Shown here piece after piece: positions 1-7,922 of a DNA stretch of 64,000 nt. The first letter of the stretch is position 1. Every line of letters starts with the position of its first letter. The translations under genes were made by a program, and so were the position numbers. The stretch is from Persicobacter psychrovividus (GTDB lineage: Bacteria > Bacteroidota > Bacteroidia > Cytophagales > Cyclobacteriaceae): assembly GCF_036492425.1 (NCBI RefSeq), contig NZ_AP025299.1:1-64000 (forward strand), read 5' to 3'. Under the pieces are notes generated by a model. It was not told the origin of the DNA, did no database searches, and was given only the letters and a program-made list of their open reading frames with translations.

Positions 1-2
1 CG

Positions 3-593
3 GGTTATGGCTCTGAATCAAATATTTCCTATTCAAGTTCACTTTCCATAACTGTTTTTCCAACTATGAAAGACCCATTGGATGCTGCAGGTGAAGGTTA
101 TTCTGCCTCTGGAGGATTTAATGCTTTTGGTGCTGATGTATCTGTAGGACCAGTAAAATCAGGGCAATATTATGGAGTTAATATACAGGTTGGTGGTGCT
201 ATTGGTATGCTTATGCCATTCACTATATCTGGCTATGAGTCAGTAACAAAAATTAAGCCCATTACTGATAAAGCAAAAATTTCGAAGTATAAAACTGAAT
301 TAGTAGGTCAATTAGATAATATCAGAAAAAGTATTTATGGAGATTTAGAGCGACATGTACAAAATAAAACAGAGCAATTCAATAGGCAAAGAGATCTTGT
401 TAATGATTGGAAATCAAGGTTTGGAGATGGGAAAAATAGATATAATATGAGATTTGAAGAATGATCAAGCGTAATAAAGAGAGGGGAAGAACATCTTCAA
501 AGATATGGACAGGAGCTCCATTCAGCTCAAAATGAGTTAAATAGAGCAAAAGAGCAATATAAAAATATTGAAACCACGATAAATGAATTATAA
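3..593 (+). pseudogene. C-terminal tip of an Rhs-type protein, interrupted by an in-frame stop
   Basis: The reading frame is open from the left edge of the window, so the 5' end is missing. It gives a Gly/Ser-rich stretch with alternating hydrophobic residues and then a charged, helical segment. It meets a TGA at 462-464. The same frame then continues for 42 sense codons of coiled-coil character (for example EEHLQRYGQELHSAQNEL) to a TAA at 591-593. That longer end overlaps the start of the next gene by 11 bases, a normal toxin/immunity arrangement, so the TGA looks like a recent nonsense mutation rather than the natural end. The link to Rhs is inferred from the Rhs fragments that follow. I recognise no catalytic motif. 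The role as a polymorphic toxin tip is inference. Confidence 0.5.
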
Positions 594-999
594 AAACAAT
601 ATATTCAGTAAAATCGACATTGTTAAAATACTTGCACCATATTGGGCGATTTGTAGTCTTTTATGCCTAACAATTAACAATTTAGTAGCGTATTTCGGAT
701 TAATGACTTTTCCTCTTTATATGGTTCTTTTTGGTATCCAAGCAAGAGTATCTGTGAAATATATTGAAAAATGTCACAATGAGATATACGAAAAGTATAA
801 AAGTTTTGAATCATTTGATTTGGATGGAAATAAAACTCCGACTATATCGGTTTTTTGGAAAATAGAAGTCATGGAATCAGAGGATAATAAATTACGAGTC
901 ATGAGTAAAAACTTTAGAATGACTTTTTACTTTCTTTTATTGTCTTTTGCAGGAACTGCTCTATTTCCGATTTTACTAATAATTTGGAATAATTGGTAA
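583..999 (+). CDS. Small membrane protein, putative immunity partner
   Basis: A 138-residue protein with two hydrophobic stretches near the N-terminus (about residues 14-50) and one near the C-terminus (about 110-136), separated by a charged, Lys/Glu-rich loop. It is probably an inner-membrane protein with the loop on one side. Its start overlaps the end of the extended upstream frame. A small gene directly behind a toxin tip and in front of the next Rhs core fragment sits where immunity genes of polymorphic toxin systems usually sit. If the role is right, a membrane immunity protein would suggest that the toxin acted at or across the membrane. No family was recognised. Confidence 0.5.
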   Translation: MNYKNNIFSKIDIVKILAPYWAICSLLCLTINNLVAYFGLMTFPLYMVLFGIQARVSVKYIEKCHNEIYEKYKSFESFDLDGNKTPTISVFWKIEVMESEDNKLRVMSKNFRMTFYFLLLSFAGTALFPILLIIWNNW

Positions 1000-1058
1000 A
1001 TTGGCTGTCCTTTTGAATTATCTCACCTCTGATTTAGAGGTGAACCTGATATAATTTA

Positions 1059-2354
1059 TTGTGTAATTCCAAGGCCAGTGGAAACGCCACCTACGCCTAT
1101 GACGCCACGGGCAACCGGGTATCTAAACAACATCATGGACAAAGTAGCATCTACATCCGTGACGCTTCCGGCAATACCATGGCGGTCTATGACCAGTCGG
1201 GTGCGCTGAAAGAAATGCCGATTTACGGCAGTCAGCGGATTGGGATGGTGAAGGCGCTCGATACCGATGGTCAATTCACCCACGGTAACCGACAGTATGA
1301 GTACAGCAACCACCTCGGGAATGTGTTGGCTGTCTCTACGGATAAAATGACCGCCGTTGGTGAACATGGCGACCTGATCTCCGCCTCGAATTATTATCCT
1401 TTTGGGTTGAGGATTGGGGATCGGAGTATGAATTCGGGGGATTATCGATATGGGTTTAATGGCAAAGAGGACGATCGAAATTTCTCCAATAGCCAACTGA
1501 TTCAGGATTATGGATTCAGGTTGTATAATCCTGCGCTCGGGAAGTTCTTGAGTGTGGATCCGTTGACGAAGAGTTATCCGATGTTGACGCCGTATCAGTT
1601 TGCGAGTAATAGCCCTATAGTTAATATTGATTTAGATGGTGCAGAGGGGGTTGAAGCTATTACGAAAACAGGAAAGGAAGTCGGTACGAAAATAGTAAGG
1701 ACCACTGTCCAGAGAAGTAATACTTTGATAGGGCCCGGGGGGCAAATTATTAAGGGAGGTTCCCCTCTTCTAAAAGGAACTTTGAGGCTTGGAGGTGCGC
1801 TATTTGGAACAATAGTATATGTCATTACGCCTATTACAGCTGGATCAAATGATGTTTTTACAAAAGAGCAACAGGAGTATCAGTATTTAGAATTCTTAGT
1901 TCGAAATGGTCAATCAGACCCAGGTTTGCATGACCGATATTTAGAGCTTGGAGAAAGGTTATATGGAAGATATGACAAAAGAATTTCGATAGGCCATGGC
2001 AACATTGCTGAATCTGATGGTCCTCAGATAGTTTATAGAATTTATAATAGCAAAACAGGAGAGACTTTAAAATATGGTATTTCAGGCCAACCTGATTATA
2101 AGAAAAAAACTATTCCAGGAACAAGTAAATTAGGAAATCCGAGGCCAGATCAACAAATTAGAGAGTATAACGAGGGGGAGGAATCTGATCCCTTTAAAGG
2201 TCATTACACATATGAAATTTTGGATAGGTTTGATGGCCAAGGAAGTCGACAAAAAGCATTGGATAAAGAACAGCAATATGTTGATGATTATTTTGAGAAA
2301 ACAGGAAGAAGAATGCGAAAGCAGGATAGACCAAGACCTACAAAAGAAAATTAG
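1059..2354 (+). CDS. Orphan Rhs core fragment with URI/GIY-YIG-like nuclease tip
   Basis: The first 200 residues or so are the end of an Rhs/YD-repeat shell: YAYDATGNRVSKQ, NHLGNVLAV, YYPFGLRI, YRYGFNGKEDD, and the conserved closing block with YNPALGKFLSVDPL and LTPYQFASNSP. Everything before it is missing, and the frame opens with TTG just before the duplicated core segment, so this is a displaced cassette with no signal peptide or shell. A variable tip follows. Its last 110 residues (VYRIYNSKTGETLKYGISG, an Arg-rich centre, then a Glu in LDKEQQYV and a basic end) resemble the URI or GIY-YIG-like nuclease tips of polymorphic toxins. The nuclease call is from pattern only. The next gene starts 6 bases after the stop and is probably its immunity gene. 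Expression would need recombination with a full-length rhs gene or a cryptic start. Confidence 0.7.
   Translation: MCNSKASGNATYAYDATGNRVSKQHHGQSSIYIRDASGNTMAVYDQSGALKEMPIYGSQRIGMVKALDTDGQFTHGNRQYEYSNHLGNVLAVSTDKMTAVGEHGDLISASNYYPFGLRIGDRSMNSGDYRYGFNGKEDDRNFSNSQLIQDYGFRLYNPALGKFLSVDPLTKSYPMLTPYQFASNSPIVNIDLDGAEGVEAITKTGKEVGTKIVRTTVQRSNTLIGPGGQIIKGGSPLLKGTLRLGGALFGTIVYVITPITAGSNDVFTKEQQEYQYLEFLVRNGQSDPGLHDRYLELGERLYGRYDKRISIGHGNIAESDGPQIVYRIYNSKTGETLKYGISGQPDYKKKTIPGTSKLGNPRPDQQIREYNEGEESDPFKGHYTYEILDRFDGQGSRQKALDKEQQYVDDYFEKTGRRMRKQDRPRPTKEN
1073..1419 (+). repeat. 347-bp direct repeat of Rhs core, copy 1
   Basis: Aligned by eye without gaps to 3016-3362, with about nine mismatches in 347 bases. 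Both copies begin with GGCCAGTGGAAACGCC and end with GGATTGGGG. The pair flanks a complete tip plus immunity unit of about 1.6 kb, and the homology is long enough for recombination to delete or move that unit. Confidence 0.85.
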
Positions 2355-2359
2355 AAAAT

Positions 2360-2998
2360 ATGGAATTTAAAGATATAATTATACAAGCTTTCTCAGAAAA
2401 CAGGAAAGAATTTAACATTGAATCTTCTGTTGTAGAGACCTCCTTTAATTCCAATCTTACAGGTTTTGAGACAGAAGATATTTGGCGATTTGTAATTGAA
2501 TTGATTGACGATGAGGAGATAGATGGCTATATCGAAGATTTAAAGGGAGTAATAACAATATTTAAAGTGTTTGACTTTGAGTATTATTATAAATCTCCTG
2601 AAATGGAAAAAAAGAAACTGATTCTGAAAAGCTTAAGAGATGGGATAAGCATTTTATGTGAAAAATTTAGTGTTTCAAACAATTTTTTTGAAGAGGCTTA
2701 TTTACAAACACTATCGGATGGCGTTAAGTATAGGTCAAAGTGGGGTAACGAAGCATTAAGTTTAGGTGATTTGTGGCAAGCCAATATTTATTTAGAACTC
2801 GATTTTGGTGTTTCAAAAATTTCAGCCGTTTTTAAAAATATGGAATCAGGAATTGTTGTAGAAAAAATATTAGTGAATCCTAAGCCAAATTATATGTTCT
2901 TTGACAGGTGTTTAGGTCGATCTTTTTGGGATGATGAGGGGGCATTCTGTTTAGAGTCAAAAAATAAGAAAGAAATATGGAAAGCTAAACCTGAGTAA
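2360..2998 (+). CDS. Putative immunity protein for the Rhs nuclease tip
   Basis: A soluble, acidic protein of 212 residues with no signal peptide or membrane segment. It starts 6 bases after the stop of the Rhs tip and ends 18 bases before the second copy of the Rhs core segment, so it is framed exactly as an immunity gene inside a displaced cassette. An acidic partner suits a basic nuclease domain. I recognise no named family. The function is inferred from position only. Confidence 0.55.
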   Translation: MEFKDIIIQAFSENRKEFNIESSVVETSFNSNLTGFETEDIWRFVIELIDDEEIDGYIEDLKGVITIFKVFDFEYYYKSPEMEKKKLILKSLRDGISILCEKFSVSNNFFEEAYLQTLSDGVKYRSKWGNEALSLGDLWQANIYLELDFGVSKISAVFKNMESGIVVEKILVNPKPNYMFFDRCLGRSFWDDEGAFCLESKNKKEIWKAKPE

Positions 2999-3015
2999 TG
3001 TTTCTATTTCATATA

Positions 3016-3362
3016 GGCCAGTGGAAACGCCACCTACGCCTATGATGCCTCGGGCAACCGGGTATCTAAACAACATAATGGACAAAGTAGCATCTACATC
3101 CGAGACGCTTCCGGTAATACCATGGCGGTCTATGACCAGTCGGGTGCGCTGAAAGAAATGCCGATTTACGGCAGTCAGCGGATTGGGATGGTGAAGGTGC
3201 TCGATACCGATGGGCAATTCACCCACGGTAACCGACAGTATGAGTACAGCAATCACCTCGGGAATGTGTTGGCTGTCTCTACGGATAAAATGACCACCGT
3301 TGGTGAACATGGCGACCTGATCTCCGCCTCGAATTATTATCCTTTTGGGTTGAGGATTGGGG
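3016..3362 (+). repeat. 347-bp direct repeat of Rhs core, copy 2
   Basis: Partner of the segment at 1073-1419. Its right edge at 3362 is sharp: the following bases are unrelated to the continuation of copy 1. Confidence 0.85.
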
Positions 3363-3391
3363 GGCAATGGTCATTATGTGCTACGGGTTAA
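3016..3391 (+). pseudogene. Truncated Rhs core stub (second copy)
   Basis: This stretch repeats the core-coding segment at 1073-1419 almost base for base, in frame with the ATG at 3122 (GALKEMPIYGSQRIGMV, NHLGNVLAV, YYPFGLRIG). Similarity stops abruptly at 3362, and a stop codon follows at 3389-3391 in unrelated sequence. No tip or immunity gene follows. It is the joint left by a cassette rearrangement, not a working gene. Confidence 0.8.
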
Positions 3392-3920
3392 AACCCGCAG
3401 CTATTACCAAATGTACCTTTGGCACAGCAGTCCTGAAAGGCCTTTTTGTAATAGACATGGAATTCATTCCATGGTTAATGAGGTGTTATAACTTGTGGAA
3501 ATGGTTGTGCGATAGTGCTTGGTGGATTATTAGCATTGCTATCACGAGAGGGAGGCTCGCGATAGGTTGAGCCTACGACCAGAATAACGTGAAAAAAATA
3601 ATCTGTGGAAATCTGTGTCATCTGTGGACAATAAAAAATAATCAATATCCGATTTGTGATGTTCGATTTTCGACAGGCGAAAGGCAATCTATTTTAGTGG
3701 GTGTCACCCAGACTGGGCTGTCGAGTATTTTTGTACCTCACGGTACGGACGTTGCATGCAACGTCCCTACGGCACTAAAAATGATGTTTTTGGATAAGCT
3801 AATGGCATATTTTCGACAGGCTACACCCAGACCAACGGCCTCATCCCCTACCAATCATAGCGACACGCCCGATAGATAATAGTGCCAAAACATTGGCTTC
3901 TCCAATAACGTCGCAACAGC
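3392..3920. other. Gene-free stretch with several palindromes and dispersed repeats
   Basis: No convincing gene is present. Small inverted repeats are visible: CGGGTTAAAACCCG at 3384-3397 and an 18-base near-palindrome at 3456-3473 (arms CATGGAAT and ATTCCATG). AT-rich text with repeated ATCTGTGGAA-type words lies around 3599-3628, and a perfect 20-base palindrome at 3747-3766. The last two recur at about 19.75-19.87 kb. The stretch looks like an accumulation of small repetitive elements behind the broken Rhs locus. Confidence 0.5.
3747..3766. repeat. 20-bp perfect palindrome, copy 1
   Basis: GGACGTTGCATGCAACGTCC is a perfect palindrome. It is preceded by GGTAC and followed by CTAC, and recurs with the same close flanks at 19758-19777. 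This is a REP-like dispersed element of unknown role. Confidence 0.75.
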
Positions 3921-4838
3921 CTATTGTTGCGCAACGGGATACAAGGCATCCGCTGGAATCAGTATGGGGTCGGCAGCTTCGAGAAATCCATGCTGAACTA
4001 AAAAATCATCGGCCGCTTGCAGCGTCTCATAAAAGTAGCGATTTTTCGTCCCTGGCTTGTACTTCTTGGTTTGGGCAAAGCCATAATTGAAAAAGCCGTG
4101 TACCCCACCTTTAAAAACCGATAGCTCGCAATCATTCCCTTTTTCTTGCATAACGGCTTGAAAGGATTTTGCCCTTGCCAGTGCGGTGACCTGATCCTGA
4201 TCTCCATTCATAATCAGTGTCGGGCAAAAATCTACGGTTATTTGATGCAAGGGCGAAAATTGATCCCATTGATAAGGTGTTGATTTCAGTTCCCGAACAA
4301 TGGCAGGATTGCCATACCCCTGCGCACTGACGTCAAGTACAGGATTGAACAAGACTAAAGCTTTGGGTGCAGGAACAGCCTCTTTTTGCTCCGACAATGA
4401 GGGAGCAAACATCAGGTTAGCTGCCAAATGCCCACCCGCAGAGCCTCCGCCTGCCAATATTTTGTTTTTGTCGATCTGAAACCCTTTAGCATGTTGGTGT
4501 ACCCAAATAAAAGCATCCTGCGCATCCTGAATACATTCATAAATGGTGGTATGATTAGTCAATCGAGTACGATATTGCGGACAAAAAACCGTCATGCCCC
4601 GATCAGTAAAATACTTCGCCTGTGGGTACATCGCCGAAGGGCTTCCCACCCGCCAGCCTCCGCCAAAATAGAGCACAATGGCCGAGGCGGAAGGTGTCTG
4701 CTGTTTCGGTTTGAAAATATGCATTTCCAACGCCACCGAATCGACCGTTTTGAAAACCTGAATTTTGGAAGGGTTCACCTGCCCATAAACACCGGAGGAA
4801 GAAAGCAGCAATGCTAAAATAAAAAGGAGATTTTTCAT
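3921..4838 (-). CDS. Secreted alpha/beta-hydrolase (esterase/acetylesterase family)
   Basis: A 305-residue protein with a type I signal peptide (MKNLLFILALLLSSSGVYGQ) and one alpha/beta-hydrolase domain of the hormone-sensitive lipase/acetylesterase type. An oxyanion-loop motif FGGGW lies near residue 59. The nucleophile elbow is GGGSAGGH, with Ser as nucleophile. The acid is probably the Asp in NGDQDQ, and the base the His in GGVHGFF. Such enzymes often remove acetyl or other ester groups from sugars, which would fit the uronate genes nearby, but the substrate cannot be read from the sequence. It stands alone on the minus strand, 264 bases downstream of the replication gene. Confidence 0.85.
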   Translation of the reverse strand: MKNLLFILALLLSSSGVYGQVNPSKIQVFKTVDSVALEMHIFKPKQQTPSASAIVLYFGGGWRVGSPSAMYPQAKYFTDRGMTVFCPQYRTRLTNHTTIYECIQDAQDAFIWVHQHAKGFQIDKNKILAGGGSAGGHLAANLMFAPSLSEQKEAVPAPKALVLFNPVLDVSAQGYGNPAIVRELKSTPYQWDQFSPLHQITVDFCPTLIMNGDQDQVTALARAKSFQAVMQEKGNDCELSVFKGGVHGFFNYGFAQTKKYKPGTKNRYFYETLQAADDFLVQHGFLEAADPILIPADALYPVAQQ

Positions 4839-4997
4839 CCGTAAAAAAGTTGGGTTAAATATTGGGTATGCTTCAAAAGCTGAATTTAAAAAAATGGCGT
4901 ACCGCCTAAGCGATCAAAATCTGATCAATCAGATCGTCTTCCTGTGATTAATCTTGTTATAAAAATAGAAAAGCTTTTCAATAATTTCCTCTTATTT

Positions 4998-5006
4998 TTA
5001 TCCACA
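4998..5006 (+). other. Perfect DnaA-box-like 9-mer
   Basis: TTATCCACA matches the classic DnaA box exactly. It lies about 100 bases beyond the 3' end of the initiator gene, with three GATC sites just before it (4915-4938). A single box may be chance; its place beside a replication gene makes it worth noting. Confidence 0.45.
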
Positions 5007-5102
5007 GCTTAGGCAGTTGGCAAAAACCTGAGTGAATCTGCCCAAACGGTAGACCATTAAAATTCTTGTGGTCGTTTTGGGTCGAGCAAGAACCTGTAAA
5101 CA

Positions 5103-6713
5103 TTATTGATCAATGGCCTCGAGCAGTGGCACAACCTTCTCAATAAAGGCTAAAACGTCTTTGTCCGTTGTCCCCTGACTGTTCATAATAAAATGCTCCA
5201 GCACCTCCCGGCGTGCCCTCAGGTTAATGGCCATGCACTCGTGAGCACTGCCATTTTCAAGGACCAAAAAGCGCTTATAAAAGGAAAGAGCCATGCCATC
5301 AAACTGTTCCTGCTGATAAGTTTTCTTTTCATAGGCACTCGCCTGTGCCAGCCAGTTGTCTACCATTTCTTTATCGAAAGCAAAACGGTCGAAATATCGC
5401 TGGCGAATCTGCTGATTCAACAACTCAATCTCCCGCACCACAAACTGGTCCGTTTCTTCTTTGCGAATTGATTGCTGATTTTTTGCAATGGCCGACTGTT
5501 TCGGACGTTGCTCCTGACTTACCGCTGTATTTGCTGGGAAGGCAAAGGCCGTTTGTGCGCCATTAGTTTTTTCATTCTTGAGAACCTTTTCAAAATAAGC
5601 CAGCGGATATTTTATCCGGTTTTTCCCCGCCATTTTCTTCAGTGCCGACTGCACCACTTCAGGACTCATCCCGGTGGTCATCTCAATGACTTTCTGACGA
5701 TCAGCATCGTAATCCTCCTGATTGGAATAGAAAATATCTTTGCGCAGCTTGGTCAGGATAATATCCACAGGATCGTCTGCATTCAGGTAAATTTTCTCAT
5801 TATTGGCCAGGTGTTTTTTCTTGCCAAAAGTAATCATGATTTTCGAAATCGACCGCCCTACCCGCTTGACCTGAAAGTTCTCTTCAAGATAAATATCGCA
5901 GGAAGGGGAATTATTGATATCGTTAATCGCAGGCACAAGTGCCTTGCGTTTGAAAAGGGAGTAATCTACTGGATAAGTTTTGATATTCGAAAAGATCTCG
6001 ATCTTGGGAACGGCCTCCCCTTTTCGGTTTTTCTTCAGCCGATAAACATTCGGCGCTATACGGTAAGAGAACTCCTGAATATCGAAAGCGACCGTCTGTG
6101 GCCCTTCAATATTCCAGTTCCAAACCGACAGCAACAGATCGTACAAGCGGTGGCTGTAGCTGACATTAAAAAAGAATGTTCGGCTGTTCTGGAATGCAAT
6201 AAATCCGCCTCTGCCCTTGCCTTTCCAGTGATCTGAAATAAAATGAATCGCCAGTGGTCCTGCAACCTTGATTTTCGCCGTGGAAAAGGAATCGAACTCC
6301 ATCGAATCGTTCAGTTTACATTTTACCCAGGGAAAAGCGGAACCAGAGAATAAGGTCTGACCGTCAAGAAAAGTCACCTGAAACTGTGGAAGCTCCATCA
6401 GCTTGCTTAAAATTTGCTTATACTCGTCCCCTGAAGGCTTGGCCGACTCCGTGAGGTCCGAGACGTTCACCGATACAATATAGTCGTAACGCGCCATATC
6501 CCGCAATGCCTTCAGTTCCTTGCCACTCTCGCTCTCGGTCAGTTCAAGGGTAGTCTGACTAAGCTCCGGCAAATCACTCTCCAGCCTTGCGTAATCCTTG
6601 TCATTGATCTTTTTGGAAATCAGGTTCAACGCACGCTCCTGCACCTTTGAAAGGCTTATCTGATTTGAGGAGGTGGCAAATTTACGACTCTTGACAATTA
6701 AAAAATCTTCCAT
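5103..6713 (-). CDS. rep: Plasmid replication initiator protein (Rep_3 / RepB type)
   Basis: A 536-residue protein with the two winged-helix layout of Rep_3 initiators, which bind iterons and open the origin. The first domain begins with a helix at residues 20-35 (SLSKVQERALNLI). The second domain has the family's clearest signature at about 252-296: SLFKRKALVPAINDIN, then a beta hairpin and VGRSISKIMITF. After residue 380 there is a long extension, probably helical and charged, that standard plasmid Rep proteins lack. The protein is longer than usual Rep_3 members (about 250-400 residues). The start at 6713 is supported by the alignment of the N-terminal helix. Degenerate iterons lie just upstream, as expected for an initiator that represses its own promoter. 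The iteron array at 6.8-7.85 kb is its likely target. Confidence 0.88.
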   Translation of the reverse strand: MEDFLIVKSRKFATSSNQISLSKVQERALNLISKKINDKDYARLESDLPELSQTTLELTESESGKELKALRDMARYDYIVSVNVSDLTESAKPSGDEYKQILSKLMELPQFQVTFLDGQTLFSGSAFPWVKCKLNDSMEFDSFSTAKIKVAGPLAIHFISDHWKGKGRGGFIAFQNSRTFFFNVSYSHRLYDLLLSVWNWNIEGPQTVAFDIQEFSYRIAPNVYRLKKNRKGEAVPKIEIFSNIKTYPVDYSLFKRKALVPAINDINNSPSCDIYLEENFQVKRVGRSISKIMITFGKKKHLANNEKIYLNADDPVDIILTKLRKDIFYSNQEDYDADRQKVIEMTTGMSPEVVQSALKKMAGKNRIKYPLAYFEKVLKNEKTNGAQTAFAFPANTAVSQEQRPKQSAIAKNQQSIRKEETDQFVVREIELLNQQIRQRYFDRFAFDKEMVDNWLAQASAYEKKTYQQEQFDGMALSFYKRFLVLENGSAHECMAINLRARREVLEHFIMNSQGTTDKDVLAFIEKVVPLLEAIDQ

Positions 6714-6795
6714 ATTTCTTTGCTAACCCTTAAAAGTATAAATTTATTCGGGGAATCGGGCAAGTTTAACCGAAATTTTCGGGGTTTTGGGTATG
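6714..6795 (-). promoter_or_regulatory. Promoter region of rep with degenerate iterons
   Basis: On the minus strand TACTTTTA (6732-6739), close to the Bacteroidota -7 element TAnnTTTG, lies about 20 bases before the start codon. Two imperfect iterons overlap or abut it: 6747-6764 (TTCGGGG then AATCGGGCAAG) and 6778-6795 (TTCGGGG then TTTTGGGTATG). This arrangement suits autorepression by the initiator. The promoter call is by motif only. Confidence 0.45.
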
Positions 6796-6808
6796 AATAT
6801 TATTCATT

Positions 6809-7847
6809 TTCGGGGTAAATGGTACGCCTTCGGGGTAAATGGTGCGTCGTCAATGGGGCAATTGGTATGTTTAATTGGGGTAAATGGTATGTCAAATATT
6901 TGACCTTCGGGGTAAATGGTGTGTTTAGTTGGGCTAAATGGTATGTCATAAGTCTATAAAAAGCTATAAATAAGTCAGTTACAAACTGCTTAGTTTATAA
7001 TAGATTAAATAATAAATAATCTCTTAAATCAGGAGGATTGATTTTTTAAAGTTTAAGACCATTAAATAATAATAAGCAATACAATATAACATCAAGGGAA
7101 ACTCTTGAAAAACGAATCCATTTAGTGCGCCTTTTTTCGGGGTAAATGGTGTGTTTGATGTGCTGATAAAATGCGATCTCTTCGGGGTAAATGGTGTGAA
7201 TAAAGTAAGTCTTTGATGTCAAAACCCTATTTGTGACGATCAACAGCGCAACCATTTTCGGGGTAAATGGTGTGTTCAATTTAAAATTGCAGCAATGAAT
7301 CTTCCCTTATTTTCAGTATAGCCGCTTTTTAGGGGTTATTTTTCTTAAAAGCTTTTGCTAAACAGCCATTTGACATGCTTTACAGGAATACTTTTTCGGG
7401 GTAAATGGTGTGTTTGATGATGATTCCCTTTGCGACCTCTTCGGGGTAATTGGTGTGAATACTGATGAGCTGCTGGTTTGTTCCGTCTTAATTATCAAGC
7501 ATTTCGGGGTAAATGGTATGTACATTTTACCGATAAGGGTTCTATGGTCTCAAATTTTCAATTTTTGAGGATCGCATATTGGGCGATCTGTCTTGTGTGC
7601 TGATCTATGATATAAGTATACTCCTGTGTATTAGCAGCTTATCAATAAGAGGGTATTTTGGGATAATTCGGAAGATTTTTCGGGGTAAATGGTGTGTTGA
7701 ATAATGTATACCTCAGGGAATTTGACTTCCTGATCTGCCAATAGGCTGTTGCTCAGTAGGCTTATAGTAGACCGAAGATCGATTTTGGACATAGTGGTGG
7801 CTACCGGTGTTTGCCAGACCGCTTCTCTTTTCGGGGTAAATGGTGTG
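6809..7847 (+). repeat. Iteron array of the replication origin (14 copies)
   Basis: The consensus is TTCGGGGTAAATGGTGTG, with TATG or TACG as frequent ends. All copies are in the same orientation: 6809-6826, 6829-6846, 6853-6869 (weak), 6875-6891, 6906-6923, 6929-6945, 7136-7153, 7181-7198, 7257-7274, 7395-7412, 7440-7457, 7503-7520, 7679-7696 and 7830-7847. The first six are tight, at about 20-30 base spacing, and the rest are spread out. Directly repeated sites next to a Rep_3 gene are the hallmark of an iteron-controlled origin. There is no credible gene in 6.72-7.9 kb. Confidence 0.9.
6946..7080. other. AT-rich stretch, candidate DNA unwinding element
   Basis: About 135 bases between the tight and the spread iterons are very rich in A and T, with runs such as AATAATAAATAATC. 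Iteron origins usually have such a segment next to the initiator sites, where the strands first open. The role is inferred from position and composition. Confidence 0.5.
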
Positions 7848-7863
7848 AATAGCCATTGAAGCA

Positions 7864-7888
7864 TAAAAAAAGGGGACCAAAGTCCCCT
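7864..7888 (-). terminator. Terminator of the uronate operon
   Basis: Read on the minus strand, GGGGAC and GTCCCC form a stem with loop TTTG, followed by a run of seven T. It lies 35 bases after the stop of the transporter gene and separates the operon from the iterons. Confidence 0.85.
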
Positions 7889-7922
7889 CTCTACCAATTA
7901 TAAATACATTCAACGTATCAAA

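Noticed and set aside
5472-6236. 254-codon plus-strand frame opposite the rep gene
   Set aside because: It lies fully inside a well-supported gene and has no family resemblance.
6809-7847. Possible CRISPR array because of many short direct repeats
   Set aside because: Spacing varies from 2 to over 100 bases, the repeats are not palindromic, and no cas genes are near. A Rep gene is adjacent, so iterons explain them.
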